Assembly: GCF_000429605.1 (NCBI RefSeq)
Contig: NZ_KE386925.1
Location: forward strand, 1 to 64,000
From: Azonexus hydrophilus DSM 23864
Lineage (GTDB): Bacteria > Pseudomonadota > Gammaproteobacteria > Burkholderiales > Rhodocyclaceae
Length of the DNA: 64,000 nt
Reading direction: 5' to 3'
This document shows, one piece after another, positions 27,225 through 42,638 of this stretch (position 1 is its first letter; each line of letters opens with the position of its first letter). A program made the translations under genes and the position numbers. The notes under the pieces were generated by a model that was not told where the DNA came from, did not search any database, and saw only the letters and a list, made by a program, of their open reading frames with translations.

Positions 27225-30200
27225 ATGCGCCTGACCAAACTCAAACTCGCCGGCTTCAAGTCCTTCGTCGATCCGACCACGGTGTCCCTGCCTGGGCAAC
27301 TGGTTGGCGTCGTCGGGCCGAACGGGTGCGGCAAGTCGAACATCATGGACGCCGTGCGCTGGGTGCTGGGCGAGTCGAAAGCCTCGGAATTGCGCGGCGA
27401 GTCGATGATGGACGTGATCTTCAACGGCTCGACCAACAGGAAGCCGGTGTCGCGCGCCTCCGTCGAACTGATTTTCGACAATTCGCTCGGCCGGGCCATG
27501 GGCCAGTGGTCGCAGTACGCCGAACTGTCGGTCAAACGCGTGCTGACCCGGCAGGGACAGTCGGATTACTTCATCAACAACCTGAAGGTCCGGCGCAAGG
27601 ACATCACCGATCTATTCCTGGGTACCGGGCTGGGGCCGCGTGCCTACGCAATCATCGGTCAGGGCATGATCTCGCGCATCATCGAGGCGCGTCCCGACGA
27701 CTTGCGCGTCTTCCTCGAAGAAGCGGCCGGCGTCACCCGCTACAAGGAGCGGCGCAAGGAAACCCAGGGGCGTCTTGAAGATACCCGCGAGAACCTGCTG
27801 CGCGTCGAGGATATCCGCGAGGAACTCGGCCATCAGATCGAACGTTTGGCATCGCAGGCCGAGGTTGCCCGCCGCTATCACGCGCTCAACGAGCAACTGG
27901 TGCAGAAGCAGCAACTGCTGTGGCTGCTGAAGAAGCGCGAAGCCGAGGCCGAGCGTCAGCGCCTGGCGCTCGATGTCGAGCGGACGACAACCGAACTTGA
28001 AGCGCAGAGCGCCGCGCTGCGCGAAACCGAGGCGCGCGCCGAGGAAACCCGCGAAGCCCATTTCGCTGCCGGCGACGCCCTGCACAACGCGCAGAGCGAG
28101 ATGTACGCGGCCAATGCCGAAGTCGCCCGGCTAGAGGCGGAAATCCGCCACCGCCGCGAATCGCGCAGCCAGCTTGAAGCCCGGCTGGTGCAACTGGAAG
28201 ACGAACTGGCGCACTGGACGCAAACGGCCGAGAAACTTGCCGTCGATCGGGAAAGCTGGGAAGAAACCCAGGAAATTACCCGCTTGCGCGTCGAGGAAGC
28301 CGAGGAACGCCTGCATGCGCAGATGAACCTGGCGCCGCAGGTCGAGGAAGACCATGCGCAGGCGCTGGAGGAATTGCAGCGGCTGAAAACGCGCACGACC
28401 AACGGCGAGCAGAAGCTGGAAGTCGAGCAGACCCACAAGGCGCACGCCCAGCGTTCGCTGCAGGCCATCATCCAGCGCCGCGAACGCCTGCGCGACGAGA
28501 CTTTCGGCGATGCACCCGACGAAATGGCGCTGGCCGAGAAGGAAGAAGAGCTGGAATTGCTGCGCGAGGAACTCGCTGGCGACCAGGAGCACTTGCAGCA
28601 GTTGCAGGAGGAAATGCCGCAACTCGAAGCCAGGCGCAAGGCCGTGCAGGGCGAACTGCAGCGGCTGGAGCGCGAGCTGGCGGCCGGTCAGGCACGCCGC
28701 GCCGCGCTCGAACAGATGCAGGCGAAAACCGCCGGTAGCGGCAAGTTGCCCGAATGGCTGCAGCGCCACGGCTTGGCCGAGGCGCCGGCATTGTGGCAGC
28801 AGATCCATGTCGAGGCCGGCTGGGAAGAGGCGGTCGAAGCGGTGTTGCGCGAGCGCCTGTCGGCGATTGCCTGCGACGATCCGGCCCGTCTGGCCGAGTG
28901 GCTGCATGACCGGCCGGATGGTCGCCTGGCGGTCATGCTGGGCGGTGCAGAAACTGATGCCGTCGCGCCGGACAGCCTGCTTGCCCGCGTGCGCTGCGAC
29001 GATGCGCGGGTGCGCAGCGCGCTGGCCGACTGGTTGGGCGGGGTGCTCGCCGCCGAAACCCTGGCCGAGGCGCTGGCCTTGCGCGAATCGCTGGCGCCGG
29101 CCGGTGCCGTCGTCACCCGGGGCGGCGATCTGCTGACCCGCAGCAGCCTGACCTTCTTCGCGCCGGATCAGGGCGAGCACGGCCTGCTCGAACGCCAGCG
29201 CGAGATCGAGGCGCTGGCCGAGGGCATCGCGCTGGCCGAGGAAAAAAGCGAAAACCTGCGCGAACAGGCGGAAATGTTCGACGAGCAGTACGCCGACAAG
29301 CAGGAAGAAATCGACGAGACGCGCCAGTACGTCACCGACCGCCAGCAGCGCGTGCATCACGTGCAGCTGGAAGTGCTCAAGCTGAGCCAGGCGCTGGCCC
29401 GTTATAACGAGCAGAAGGAGCGCATCGCCGAACAGCTCGCCGAACTGGCCGAGGAAGAAGAGGGCGAGCGCGAGCGCGAAATGGCTGCCGACGAACGGAT
29501 CGAGGAAATCCGCGACGGTTTGAGCCGCATCCGCGTGCTGGTGGCCGGTGCGCAGTCGCGCCTGGATGAATGCGAGCGTGCCGTGCGCGCCGAACGCGAA
29601 CGCAACGCCGACCTCGACCGGGCGCTGCGCGAGGCCCAGTTCTCGGCCCGCGAAGCCGACGGCAAGCTGCAGGACATCTTTGCCCAGCAGGCGCTGGCGC
29701 AGCGCGAACTGACGCGCATCGAGCGCGACCGTGCGGCCTGTGCCGACCAGGTCGAGGCGGCGCCGGCCGATGTCATGGAAGAACAGTTGCAGCAGGCGTT
29801 GGCCACCCGCGTTGCCGCCGAGCAGGCGCTGGCCGGCAAGCGCGATGCGCTGGAAGCGGCGACCAATGCGCTGCGTGGGCTCGAAGAGCAGCGCATGAAG
29901 ATCGAGCAGGGGCTGGAGCCGCTGCGTACCCGGATCGGCGACCTCAAGTTGAAGGAACAGGCGGCGGCGCTCAATGCCGAGCAGTTCGCCATGCAGTTGC
30001 TCGAAGCCGGCGCTGACGAGGCGGCTTTGTTGCCCTTGTTGGGCGAGGCGCGGCCGTCATCGCTGCAGGGCGAAATCACCCGCCTCGGCAACGCCATCGC
30101 CGAACTGGGCGCGGTCAACCTGGCGGCGCTGCAGGAACTGGAAACGGCGACCGAGCGCAAGGGCTACCTCGACATGCAGGCGGCCGACCTGAATGAGGCG

Positions 30201-30715
30201 ATGGAAACCCTGGAAAACGCCATCCGCCGCATCGACCGCGAAACGCGCGACCTGCTGAAGAACACTTTCGATACGGTCAACAGCCATTTCGGCAAACTCT
30301 TCCCCGAGCTGTTCGGCGGCGGTCGGGCCGAACTGGTGATGACCGGCGAGGAAATCCTCGACGCTGGCGTACAGGTCATCGCCCAGCCGCCGGGCAAGAA
30401 GAATTCAACGATTCACCTGCTTTCCGGCGGTGAAAAGGCGCTGACGGCGATTGCGCTGGTATTCTCCATGTTCCAGTTGAACCCGGCGCCGTTCTGCTTG
30501 CTCGACGAGGTCGATGCGCCGCTGGATGACAGCAATACCGAGCGTTTCTGCAGTATGGTCAAGAAAATGTCGGGAGCAACACAGTTCCTGTTCATTTCCC
30601 ATAATAAAATCGCGATGGAAATGGCCGAGCAACTGGTCGGCGTCACCATGCAGGAAAGCGGCGTCTCGCGCGTGGTGGAAGTGGATATCGAAGAAGCCTT
30701 GAAGATGAGGGATGC

Positions 30716-30719
<4 letters not shown>
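27225..30719 (+). CDS. smc: Chromosome segregation protein SMC
   Basis: 1164 residues, normal SMC size. Condensin ATPase that organises and helps segregate the chromosome. Evidence: N-terminal MRLTKLKLAGFKSFVDPTTV with Walker A GPNGCGKSN (31-39); long Glu/Arg/Ala-rich coiled coils (about 170-500 and 660-1010); a hinge around residues 510-650 (WLQRHGLAEAPALWQQIHVE onward); and the C-terminal head with signature LLSGGEKALTAIAL, Walker B PFCLLDEVDAPLDD and the D-loop. Start ATG 27225. The stop overlaps zipA (GTGA), so expression of the two is coupled. No scpA or scpB is nearby. Confidence 0.97.
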
Positions 30720-35281
<4,562 letters not shown>

Positions 35282-35282
<1 letters not shown>

Positions 35283-35830
35283 TGGATATCCAGAAAGCAC
35301 AAGCCATGTTGGCCGACTCTGAGGTCATTCACGACGCGCAGACCGTCCAGGCGGCGGTTGACCGGGTGGCAGCGGACATTCGCGCGCGGCTGGCCGACAA
35401 GTATCCGCTGGTCCTGTGCGTGATGACCGGTGGCGTGGTCTTTTGCGGCCAGTTGCTGACCCGTCTGGATTTCCCGCTGGACTTCGATTACCTGCACGCC
35501 ACCCGCTACGGGCCGGAAACCCAGGGCGGCAAGATCTCCTGGCGCAGCGCGCCGTGGGCGCCGGTCAAGGGGCGCAGCGTGCTGGTCGTCGATGACATTC
35601 TCGACGAAGGTGTGACCCTGGCGGCAGTCAAGGAAAGCCTGCTGCGCCTTGGCGCGGCCGAGGTGCTGACGGCGGTCTTCGCCGACAAGCTCAATGGCCG
35701 GAACAAACCGTTGGTGGCGGATTTCGTCGGCCTGACCGTGCCCGACCGCTTCGTTTTCGGTTTCGGCATGGATGCGGGGGGCACCTGGCGCAACCTGCCG
35801 GCGATTCACGCCAAGAAGGAAGGGGCATGA
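35282..35830 (+). CDS. hpt: Hypoxanthine-guanine phosphoribosyltransferase
   Basis: 182 residues. Two adjacent ATGs (35279 and 35282) are possible; 35282 has better spacing from AGGGAG. Purine salvage enzyme that adds phosphoribose from PRPP to hypoxanthine or guanine. Evidence: the type I PRTase PRPP loop SVLVVDDILDEGVTLAAV (about residue 100), the beta strand LVLCVMTGGVVFCGQLLTRL with the PPi loop near its end, the YLHATRYG segment near residue 60, and VPDRFVFGFGMD at the base-binding end. It overlaps galU and the following methyltransferase gene. Its neighbour, a methylthioinosine phosphorylase, releases hypoxanthine, its likely substrate. Confidence 0.88.
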
Positions 35831-36516
35831 GCGGGCGTAGCGTCGCCGAATTCATCGCTTACTGGGAAGACGAGGGGCAAACCTACGCCCGTCATGGAGA
35901 TTACGACTGGATGGCCGGGCTGGTGCCTGGCGCTCGTGTGCTGGAAATCGGCTGCGGCGTGGGGTTTGCCACGCAGGCGCTGGTCGCGCGCGGACTGGCG
36001 GTGCTGGCCATCGATACCTTGCCGGAATGCCTGGCACTGACCCGGCAACGGGTGGGCGATGCGGCCACGTTGCTGCAGGCCGATGTCGAGGCGCTCGACG
36101 CCGCGCAGCGTGCCGCCATCGAGGCTTTTGCGCCGGATTGCGTGGTCTGCTGGCTGATGGGGGCGCCGGCTGAAGTCACCGGTGCCAGCGCCAGCGATGG
36201 CGGACAGGCTGTTGCCGCCTATCGCGAACGCCTGCATCGGGCGGTTGCCGGTCTGGCGGCCAGTCTGCCCGGGGTGCGTGCCCTGCACATCGTTGATCGT
36301 ACGGCGATCCCCTGGCAGGCCAAGGACATCGGTCGCGATACCCTGGTCCGCTATCATCTCGAACGCACGTTCAGCGGTCTGCCGTTTTCGGCCAATCGCA
36401 ACAACGCCATTTATCGCAAGCTGGGCGGCAATGTCGCCCAGCTTGCCAAACCGCACCCTGCACTCAAGCACGTGGTGCCTACGCTGGCTTCCCTGCTGGC
36501 GATCCGGAGTACATGA
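35827..36516 (+). CDS. Class I SAM-dependent methyltransferase
   Basis: 229 residues, ATG 35827 overlapping the phosphoribosyltransferase stop by 4 bases. The SAM site is VLEIGCGVGFATQALVARGL (about residues 38-57), with AIDTLPECLAL as motif II and TLLQADVEAL following. The rest (VVCWLMGAPAEVTGA, then a helical C-terminus) gives no clear substrate. The gene lies between two purine salvage genes, but that alone does not tell what is methylated. Confidence 0.8.
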   Translation: MSGRSVAEFIAYWEDEGQTYARHGDYDWMAGLVPGARVLEIGCGVGFATQALVARGLAVLAIDTLPECLALTRQRVGDAATLLQADVEALDAAQRAAIEAFAPDCVVCWLMGAPAEVTGASASDGGQAVAAYRERLHRAVAGLAASLPGVRALHIVDRTAIPWQAKDIGRDTLVRYHLERTFSGLPFSANRNNAIYRKLGGNVAQLAKPHPALKHVVPTLASLLAIRST

Positions 36517-36517
36517 C

Positions 36518-37288
36518 ATGTTGGCTATCATTGGCGGCAGCGGTCTGACGACCCTGTCCAATCTCGACGTTTCTCATCGCGAAGTGGTGCGCACGCCCTT
36601 TGGCGAACCTTCCGGCGCTCTGGTCTTCGGCCAGATCTGCGGTCGCCCGGCAGTCTTTCTGCCGCGCCACGGCTACGGTCACAGCATCCCGCCGCACATG
36701 GTCAATTACCGGGCCAACCTGTGGGCCCTGCATCACCACCAGGTGCGCGGCATCATTTCGGTGGCTTCGGTCGGCAGCATCCGCGCCGACCTCAATCCGG
36801 GCGATATCGTCGTTCCCGACCAGATCATCGATTACACCTGGGGCCGCAAGTCGACTTTCTTCGACGGCGTGGGTTCGCCGGTAACCCATGTCGATTTCAC
36901 CGATCCCTACGATGCACCGCTGTCGCAACGCATCGTCGAAGCTGCTGCGGCACTGGGTATCGAGATCAAGCAGGGGGCGGTGTACGCGGCGACCCAGGGG
37001 CCACGCCTGGAGACGGCGGCGGAAATCAATCGCCTGGAGCGCGACGGGGCCGACATCGTCGGCATGACCGGCATGCCGGAAGCTGTACTGGCGCGCGAGC
37101 TCGGCCTGCCTTACGCGGCCATCAGTGTGGTTGCCAATCATGGTGCCGGGCGCGGCAGCAGCAGCCACGGCATCCGTTTCGAAAGCCTGGAGCATGTGCT
37201 GCAGGAGGCCATGGGCCGCGTGCGCAGCATCATCGAACGCGTGGTCGGTTGCGAGGCGGCCTGTCCGCCGATGGGCATGTCGGTCTGA
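36518..37288 (+). CDS. S-methyl-5'-thioinosine phosphorylase (MTAP/PNP family)
   Basis: 256 residues from ATG 36518 (CGGAG 9 bases upstream). Purine nucleoside phosphorylase superfamily, MtnP branch: MLAIIGGSGLTTL (phosphate-binding GGSG), FLPRHGYGHSIPPHMVNYRA, ASVGSIRADLNPGDIVVPDQ, YAATQGPRLETAAEINRLER and VGMTGMPEAVLARELGLPYA. The Asn in ISVVANHGAG, where adenine-specific MTAPs have a Asp-containing motif, and the H-G-H-S-I-P-P-H motif fit methylthioinosine phosphorylase as described in Pseudomonas. It would release hypoxanthine, which the nearby phosphoribosyltransferase can reuse. The stop codon lies inside the terminator hairpin. Confidence 0.85.
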   Translation: MLAIIGGSGLTTLSNLDVSHREVVRTPFGEPSGALVFGQICGRPAVFLPRHGYGHSIPPHMVNYRANLWALHHHQVRGIISVASVGSIRADLNPGDIVVPDQIIDYTWGRKSTFFDGVGSPVTHVDFTDPYDAPLSQRIVEAAAALGIEIKQGAVYAATQGPRLETAAEINRLERDGADIVGMTGMPEAVLARELGLPYAAISVVANHGAGRGSSSHGIRFESLEHVLQEAMGRVRSIIERVVGCEAACPPMGMSV

Positions 37289-37304
37289 GGCGTTGCCTCA
37301 GACC
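37282..37304. terminator. Bidirectional hairpin between convergent MTIP gene and glnD, containing both stop codons
   Basis: Perfect 10-base stem GGTCTGAGGC / GCCTCAGACC with a GTT loop. The TGA of the phosphorylase gene (37286-37288) lies in the left arm and that of glnD (37298-37300) in the right. No strong T run follows on either side, so termination efficiency is uncertain, but shared use by converging transcripts is likely. Confidence 0.7.
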
Positions 37305-39856
37305 TTCATCCGCTCGATCAACTCGGTTTCCAGGCGGATGCGCTGATTGGTATCGCGCAAGTCGCCGCCGCTGATCAGGAAAACGTCCTCGGCACGCTCG
37401 CCGAGGGTGGCGATCTTGGCGGTGTGCAACTCGGCGCCGTGCTCGGCCAACGTTCTGGCGATGGTGTAGAGCAGGCCGGGTCGGTCGGCCGCGGTCAGGT
37501 TGAGCACGAAGTGCGTCCCCTTTTCGTCGCCACGGATGCTGACTTCGGGCTTGATCGGGAAGTGCTTGACCTGGCGCGACAGGCGGCCGGCTGACGGGAC
37601 TTCCGGCGGCAACTGGCGGAGCAGGCGGTCTTCGAGCTCGTGCTCGATGTAGGCGAGCATTTCCCGGTTGTGGTCGCGCTTTTCCACGTCGAGCAGAATG
37701 AAGCTGTCCAGGGCGTAGCCGTGGGCGGTGGTGTGGATCTTGGCATCGACGATGCTGTAGCCGGCGCGGGCGAAGAAGCCGACCAGACGGGCAAACAGGT
37801 CGGGCTGATCCTGGGTGTACACCATCACCTGCAGGCCGACGCCTTCCTGCCACAAACGGGCCCGGACCACCGGCTGGTTGTTGTAGATGCGGTAGTGCAG
37901 CGAGCGCGTGTGCCAGGCAATTTCCTCGGCCGAATGGCGCAGGAAATAGACCGTGTCGAGTTGCTTCCACAGGCGCTCGTGAACGGTGTCGGAGAGCGCG
38001 AAGAAACGCAGCAGGCGCATGGCTTCAGCCTGGCGTTCGGCGATGATGCCGTGGGCGACCGGTGCTTCATCCTGCGCCAGGAAGTGCAGCGTCTGCTGGT
38101 AGAGGTCGGCGAGCAGCTTGCCCTTCCACTGGTTCCAGACCTTGGGGCTGGTGCCGCGGATGTCGGCGTGGGTGAGCAGGTAAAGCGCCTGCAGGTGGCG
38201 GACGTCGCCGACCAGCCCGGCAAAGTTGCCGATCACCTCGGGGTCGCTGAGGTCTTCCTTCTGGGCGATCTGCGACATCACCAGATGCTGGCGGACCAGC
38301 CAGACGACCAGTTCGGTATCGTCCTTCGACAGTCCGTGGTTCTCGCAGAATTCGCGTGCATCGACGGTGCCCTTGACCGAGTGGTCGCCACCCCGGCCCT
38401 TGGCGATATCGTGGAAGAGGGCAGCGATGTAGAGCAGCCAGGGGCGTTCGAACTCGTTGATGATGCGCGAGCACAGCGGGTATTCGTGGGCGAACTCGCT
38501 CATCGTGAACCGACGCAGATTGCGCAGGACCTGCAGGATGTGTTGGTCGACGGTATAGACGTGGAACAGGTCGTGCTGCATCTGGCCGACGATGCGCCCG
38601 AAGTTCGGCAGGTAGGCGCCGAGAATGTCGAGCTGGTTCATGCGCCGGAATTCATGGACGATGCCGCGCTCGCTCTGCAGCAGCTTGAGGAACATCGTCC
38701 GGTTGGCCGGGTCGGCGCGGAAGGCCTCATCAATCTGATCGCGGGCGACCCAGATCGCGCGCAGGGTCGGCGCGGTCATGCCCTGCAGCTCCGGGTTTTC
38801 CTGCATGATCAGGAAGGCGTCGAGGATCAGCCCGGGTTCTCGTTCGAACAGGCGCTCGTCGCAGACGTCGAGCAGGTTGCCGACGATCTGGAAGTGCTCG
38901 TCGAAGGGCTGCGGACGCTGCAGGTTTTCCGGCGCCAGCGCGGCGCCCATGTTCTGCAGGACGATGGTGTTGAGCAGCGTCAGGCCCTTGGCGTTCCGGT
39001 AATAGGCCTGCATCAGTTGTTCGGAGGCGCGCTTGGTTTCGTTGTCGACGAAACCATAGCGATGGGCCAGGCGCTCCTGGTAATCGAACAGCAGCCGATC
39101 TTCACGGCGGCCGGCCAGGAAGTGCAGGCGGATGCGCAGGTGGCGCAGGAAATCCTCGAACTGCTTGCCGAAAGCGACGCCTTCCTGCGACATGATGCCA
39201 TCGGCACCGAGCTCATCCCAAGTGCCACCGTAGCCGGCCGCCTTGGCGATCCAGAAGATCACCTGCAGGTCGCGCAGGCCGCCAGGCGATTCCTTGATGT
39301 TCGGTTCCAGGCTGTACGGCGTTTCGTTGAAGCGCAGGTAGCGATCCTGTTGCTCGAGCCGCTTGGCTTCGAAAAAATGCAGCGGGTCGAGGTTGCCGAA
39401 CAGGCGGCGACGGAAGGTGGTGAACAGCTTTTCGCTGCCGGTCAGCAGCCGCGCTTCGAGCAGCGCGCTCTGGACGGTGATGTCATTGGCGGCTTCGTTC
39501 AGACATTCCGGGATGGTGCGCACGCTGTGGCCGATTTCCAGGCCAATGTCCCAGAAACAGCCGACCAGGCGCTCCAGCTTGGCTTCCGTGCTGGCGCTGG
39601 CGTCTTGCGGCAGCAGGATCAGCAGGTCGATGTCGGAGGCCGGGTAGAGCTCGCCGCGCCCGTAACCGCCAACGGCCGCGAGGGCGATCGAGGCCGGGAA
39701 AGAAAAATCGGCCCACAGGCGACAGAGGATTTCATCGACATCGGCGCAGCGCTGGCGGAGCAGGGCTTCGGCGTCGTTATCTTGCAGGTAGCGCGCCTGC
39801 AGGGCAGCCTGGCGGGCCTTGAGTTCGTTGCGCAGTGCGGCGACGTCGATGTCCAT
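37298..39856 (-). CDS. glnD: Bifunctional uridylyltransferase/uridylyl-removing enzyme GlnD
   Basis: 852 residues, the usual GlnD length. Senses glutamine and adds or removes UMP on PII proteins to control nitrogen assimilation. Parts: nucleotidyltransferase domain with [20 protein letters not shown] (about 65-85), the central DUF294-like linker, the HD domain for UMP removal with [20 protein letters not shown] (about 455), and two C-terminal ACT domains ([20 protein letters not shown] and [20 protein letters not shown]). Start ATG 39856 overlaps the map stop by 4 bases, so map and glnD form one transcript, a common pair in Betaproteobacteria and Gammaproteobacteria. Confidence 0.97.
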   Translation of the reverse strand: MDIDVAALRNELKARQAALQARYLQDNDAEALLRQRCADVDEILCRLWADFSFPASIALAAVGGYGRGELYPASDIDLLILLPQDASASTEAKLERLVGCFWDIGLEIGHSVRTIPECLNEAANDITVQSALLEARLLTGSEKLFTTFRRRLFGNLDPLHFFEAKRLEQQDRYLRFNETPYSLEPNIKESPGGLRDLQVIFWIAKAAGYGGTWDELGADGIMSQEGVAFGKQFEDFLRHLRIRLHFLAGRREDRLLFDYQERLAHRYGFVDNETKRASEQLMQAYYRNAKGLTLLNTIVLQNMGAALAPENLQRPQPFDEHFQIVGNLLDVCDERLFEREPGLILDAFLIMQENPELQGMTAPTLRAIWVARDQIDEAFRADPANRTMFLKLLQSERGIVHEFRRMNQLDILGAYLPNFGRIVGQMQHDLFHVYTVDQHILQVLRNLRRFTMSEFAHEYPLCSRIINEFERPWLLYIAALFHDIAKGRGGDHSVKGTVDAREFCENHGLSKDDTELVVWLVRQHLVMSQIAQKEDLSDPEVIGNFAGLVGDVRHLQALYLLTHADIRGTSPKVWNQWKGKLLADLYQQTLHFLAQDEAPVAHGIIAERQAEAMRLLRFFALSDTVHERLWKQLDTVYFLRHSAEEIAWHTRSLHYRIYNNQPVVRARLWQEGVGLQVMVYTQDQPDLFARLVGFFARAGYSIVDAKIHTTAHGYALDSFILLDVEKRDHNREMLAYIEHELEDRLLRQLPPEVPSAGRLSRQVKHFPIKPEVSIRGDEKGTHFVLNLTAADRPGLLYTIARTLAEHGAELHTAKIATLGERAEDVFLISGGDLRDTNQRIRLETELIERMKV

Positions 39857-40656
39857 CAGGCAATCCAGTCGGGTTTCGGGCGTGCGCCGGCGGAAAGCGT
39901 CATGACCTCATAGCCGGTGTCGGTGACCAGCAGGGTGTGTTCCCACTGCGCCGACAGACTGCGGTCCTTGGTAACGATGGTCCAGCCGTCCGGCATTTCG
40001 CGGATGGCGGCTTTGCCGGCGTTGATCATCGGTTCGATGGTGAACATCATGCCCGGGAGTAATTCAACGCCGGTGCCGGCCTTGCCGTAATGGACGACCT
40101 GCGGGTCTTCGTGAAACTTGGCGCCGATGCCGTGGCCGCAGAATTCGCGGACGACCGAGTAGCCGTTCTTTTCCGCGTGCTTCTGGATGATGGCGCCGAT
40201 GTCGCCGAGGCGGGCGCCGGGGCGCACCACCGAAATGCCCAGCCACAGGCATTCGAAGGTGATTTCGCACAGGCGTTTGGCCTGAATCGACCCTTCGCCG
40301 ACGATGAACATGCGGCTGGTGTCGCCGTGATAACCGTCCTTGATCGTGGTGATGTCGAGATTGATGATGTCGCCGTTCTTCAGGGCGCGGTCGCTCGGCA
40401 CACCATGGCAGACCTGCTGGTTGATCGAGGTGCAGATCGACTTGGGGTAGGGGTCGTAGCCCGATGGTGCGTAGTTGAGTGGCGCCGGAATGCAGTTCTG
40501 GACGTCGACCATGTAGTCGTGACAGAGCTTGTCGAGTTCTTCGGTGGTGACCCCGGGTTTGACGAAGGGTTCGATATAGTCGAGGACCTCGGCGGCGAGG
40601 CGGCCGGCGACGCGCATTTTTTCGATTTCTTCAGGCGTCTTGATGGTGATGCTCAT
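39856..40656 (-). CDS. map: Methionine aminopeptidase, type I
   Basis: 266 residues from ATG 40656. Removes the N-terminal methionine of new proteins; cytoplasmic, two metal ions. Evidence: [20 protein letters not shown] at the start, [20 protein letters not shown] with the substrate His, [20 protein letters not shown] (metal Asps), [18 protein letters not shown] (metal His), [12 protein letters not shown] (metal Glu) and [17 protein letters not shown] (last Glu). A 36-base gap separates its start from the divergent rmlD-like reading frame (an in-frame ATG at 40693), and 111 bases from the ATG chosen there. It is not next to rpsB in orientation, although map commonly neighbours rpsB in bacteria; here rmlD lies in between. 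Confidence 0.97.
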   Translation of the reverse strand: MSITIKTPEEIEKMRVAGRLAAEVLDYIEPFVKPGVTTEELDKLCHDYMVDVQNCIPAPLNYAPSGYDPYPKSICTSINQQVCHGVPSDRALKNGDIINLDITTIKDGYHGDTSRMFIVGEGSIQAKRLCEITFECLWLGISVVRPGARLGDIGAIIQKHAEKNGYSVVREFCGHGIGAKFHEDPQVVHYGKAGTGVELLPGMMFTIEPMINAGKAAIREMPDGWTIVTKDRSLSAQWEHTLLVTDTGYEVMTLSAGARPKPDWIA

Positions 40657-40767
40657 GGCTGTTCTTGGTGCGTTGGGAGAAGGCAAGGATAAATGATGCC
40701 CCCCGTTTCGCAAAGCCGGTGGCGCGGGAAATGGCATACTGCGCGGGGTTTTTGCATGGAGCAGGCC

Positions 40768-41661
40768 ATGTCGATAATGGTGTTGGGCAAGGATGGTCAG
40801 GTCGGTTGGCAATTGCAGCGCGCCTTGGCGCCGCTGGGCGAGGTGGTGGCCTGCGGCCGGGCGCAGTGCGACCTGACCGATGCGGACCGGATCCGTTCGC
40901 TGGTTGCCGAGGTGCAGCCGTCGGTGATCGTCAATGCCTCGGCCTATACCGCCGTGGACAAGGCGGAATCGGATGCCGATACGGCCTATGCGGTCAATGC
41001 CCGGGCGCCGGGTATTCTTGCTGAAGCGGCGCTGGCATGCGGTGCGCTGCTGGTGCATTACTCGACCGATTACGTGTTCGATGGCAGCAAGCCGGGGGCT
41101 TACGTCGAAAGCGACGCCACGGCGCCGCAAGGGGTTTATGGGCAAAGCAAGCTGGCCGGCGAGGAAGCGATCGTTGCGCTCGCCGGCAAGTCGCTGATTT
41201 TTCGCACCAGTTGGGTGTTCGGCGAGCATGGCGGGAATTTCGTCAAGACCATCCTGCGGCTGGCGCGCGAGCGCGATTCGCTGGGCGTGGTTGCCGATCA
41301 GGTCGGTTCGCCGACGCCGGCGGCGCTGATCGCCGACGTCACGGCGGCGGCGCTGGTGCGTCTCGATCTCGGGCGCCAGATGGCGGCCGGGGAAAATCGC
41401 CTGTATCACCTGGCGGCGGCCAATCCCGTCAGCTGGCATGCCTTTGCCTGTCGGATCGTCGAGACGGCGCGGGCCATGGGCGAGGAATTGCGCGTCGACG
41501 CTGCGGCAATTCGCGCTATCGGTACCGTCGATTACCCGACACCGGCCCGGCGCCCGGCCAATTCGCGACTCGATTGTTCCTTGCTGGAGGCGGAACTCGG
41601 CCTGCACATGCCGGATTGGCAGCCTTACCTCGAGCGCATGCTGAGTTGCTGTCTGTCGTGA
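40768..41661 (+). CDS. rmlD: dTDP-4-dehydrorhamnose reductase family protein
   Basis: 297 residues from ATG 40768 (GGAG 7 bases upstream); ATGs at 40693 and 40756 are alternatives. NAD(P)H-dependent short-chain fold enzyme: the nucleotide-binding MSIMVLGKDGQVGWQLQRAL, VNASAYTAVDKAESD, ALLVHYSTDYVFDGSKPG, active-site Y-x3-K in YGQSKLAGEEAI, and FRTSWVFGEHGGNFVKTILR. These are typical of RmlD/RfbD, the last step of dTDP-L-rhamnose synthesis. No rmlA, rmlB or rmlC is seen, so the gene is separated from the rest of the pathway; a related reductase acting on another nucleotide sugar is possible. It lies between the map-glnD pair and rpsB. Confidence 0.88.
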   Translation: MSIMVLGKDGQVGWQLQRALAPLGEVVACGRAQCDLTDADRIRSLVAEVQPSVIVNASAYTAVDKAESDADTAYAVNARAPGILAEAALACGALLVHYSTDYVFDGSKPGAYVESDATAPQGVYGQSKLAGEEAIVALAGKSLIFRTSWVFGEHGGNFVKTILRLARERDSLGVVADQVGSPTPAALIADVTAAALVRLDLGRQMAAGENRLYHLAAANPVSWHAFACRIVETARAMGEELRVDAAAIRAIGTVDYPTPARRPANSRLDCSLLEAELGLHMPDWQPYLERMLSCCLS

Positions 41662-41695
41662 TCGGCGCGGTGAAGCCCGCTTGGCGTGTCAGGCC

Positions 41696-41724
41696 TTCAT
41701 GCGGGGCGAATTAGCTGCTATAAT
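41696..41724 (+). promoter_or_regulatory. Extended -10 promoter of the rpsB operon
   Basis: TGC-TATAAT (extended -10, hexamer 41719-41724) with a weak -35 TTCATG (41696-41701) at a 17-base spacing. The consensus -10 and position fit a strong ribosomal protein promoter, giving a leader of about 150 bases. Confidence 0.7.
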
Positions 41725-41881
41725 CGTCCAGTTTTCCCGGTCGAGTCTGTCCGGAAAAATGGCGGGGCGCACGGTGCGCGTCGTCCATCCCTCACATCCG
41801 CCGATTAAGGGTGTCCGTCAAAACCTAATAATGACGGGCGTTGCCGGCGGGTGGCGGTTCAACCCTTAAAGGAGTTTTACA
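41725..41881 (+). promoter_or_regulatory. Structured 5' leader of rpsB, candidate S2 autoregulatory RNA
   Basis: The leader holds nested pairings: CCGTCA (41815-41820) with TGACGG (41832-41837), enclosed by TTAAGGGT (41805-41812) pairing perfectly with ACCCTTAA (41862-41869), whose last bases overlap the AAAGGAG ribosome binding site (41868-41874). An additional GC hairpin (CGCACGGTGCG) lies near 41768-41778. S2 is known to repress its own operon in E. coli through the rpsB leader. Here this is inferred from structure. Confidence 0.55.
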
Positions 41882-42625
41882 ATGTCCGTAACCATGCGCG
41901 AAATGCTGGAAGCCGGTGTCCACTTCGGCCACCAGACCCGTTTCTGGTCCCCCAAGATGGCCCCGTACATCTTCGGTGCCCGTAACAAGATTCACATCGT
42001 CAACCTCGAAAAGACCCTGGCCAAGTACAACGAAGCCATTGCTTTCGTGAAGAAGCTGTCGGCCAACCGTGGCAACATCCTGTTCGTTGGCACCAAGCGC
42101 CAGGCTCGCGAAATCGTTGCCGAAGAAGCGGCACGCGCCGGCGCCCCGTGTGTTGACCAGCGCTGGCTGGGCGGCATGCTGACCAACTTCAAGACGGTCA
42201 AGACCTCGATCAAGCGCCTCAAGGACATGGAACTGGCTGTCGAAGCCGGTGATCTGGAAAAGATGTCCAAGAAGGAAGCCCTGACCTTCCGTCGCGAACT
42301 CGAAAAGCTGCAGAAGTCCATCGGCGGCATCAAGGATATGGCCGGCCTGCCGGATGCCATCTTCGTCATCGACGTCGGCTACCACAAGATCGCCATCACC
42401 GAAGCCGAAAAGCTCGGCATCCCGGTCATCGGCGTGGTCGATACCAACCACTCGCCGGAAGGTGTGAATTACATCATCCCGGGTAACGACGACTCTTCCC
42501 GCGCCATTCAGCTGTACGCCCGCGGCGTGGCCGATGCCATCCTCGAAGGCCGCAGCATGGCTGTTCAGGAAATCGTTGCCGGCGGTGACGACGAGTTCGT
42601 CGAAGTCGAAGAAGCGGCTGAATAA
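41882..42625 (+). CDS. rpsB: 30S ribosomal protein S2
   Basis: 247 residues, normal length. Structural protein of the small ribosomal subunit that joins late and helps bind S1. Evidence: [20 protein letters not shown] at the start, [60 protein letters not shown] and [21 protein letters not shown] clear AAAGGAG ribosome binding site and a structured leader precede it. It heads a long plus-strand cluster; tsf follows after 61 bases that contain a hairpin. Confidence 0.99.
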   Translation: MSVTMREMLEAGVHFGHQTRFWSPKMAPYIFGARNKIHIVNLEKTLAKYNEAIAFVKKLSANRGNILFVGTKRQAREIVAEEAARAGAPCVDQRWLGGMLTNFKTVKTSIKRLKDMELAVEAGDLEKMSKKEALTFRRELEKLQKSIGGIKDMAGLPDAIFVIDVGYHKIAITEAEKLGIPVIGVVDTNHSPEGVNYIIPGNDDSSRAIQLYARGVADAILEGRSMAVQEIVAGGDDEFVEVEEAAE

Positions 42626-42638
42626 ATAAGGCTGTAAC

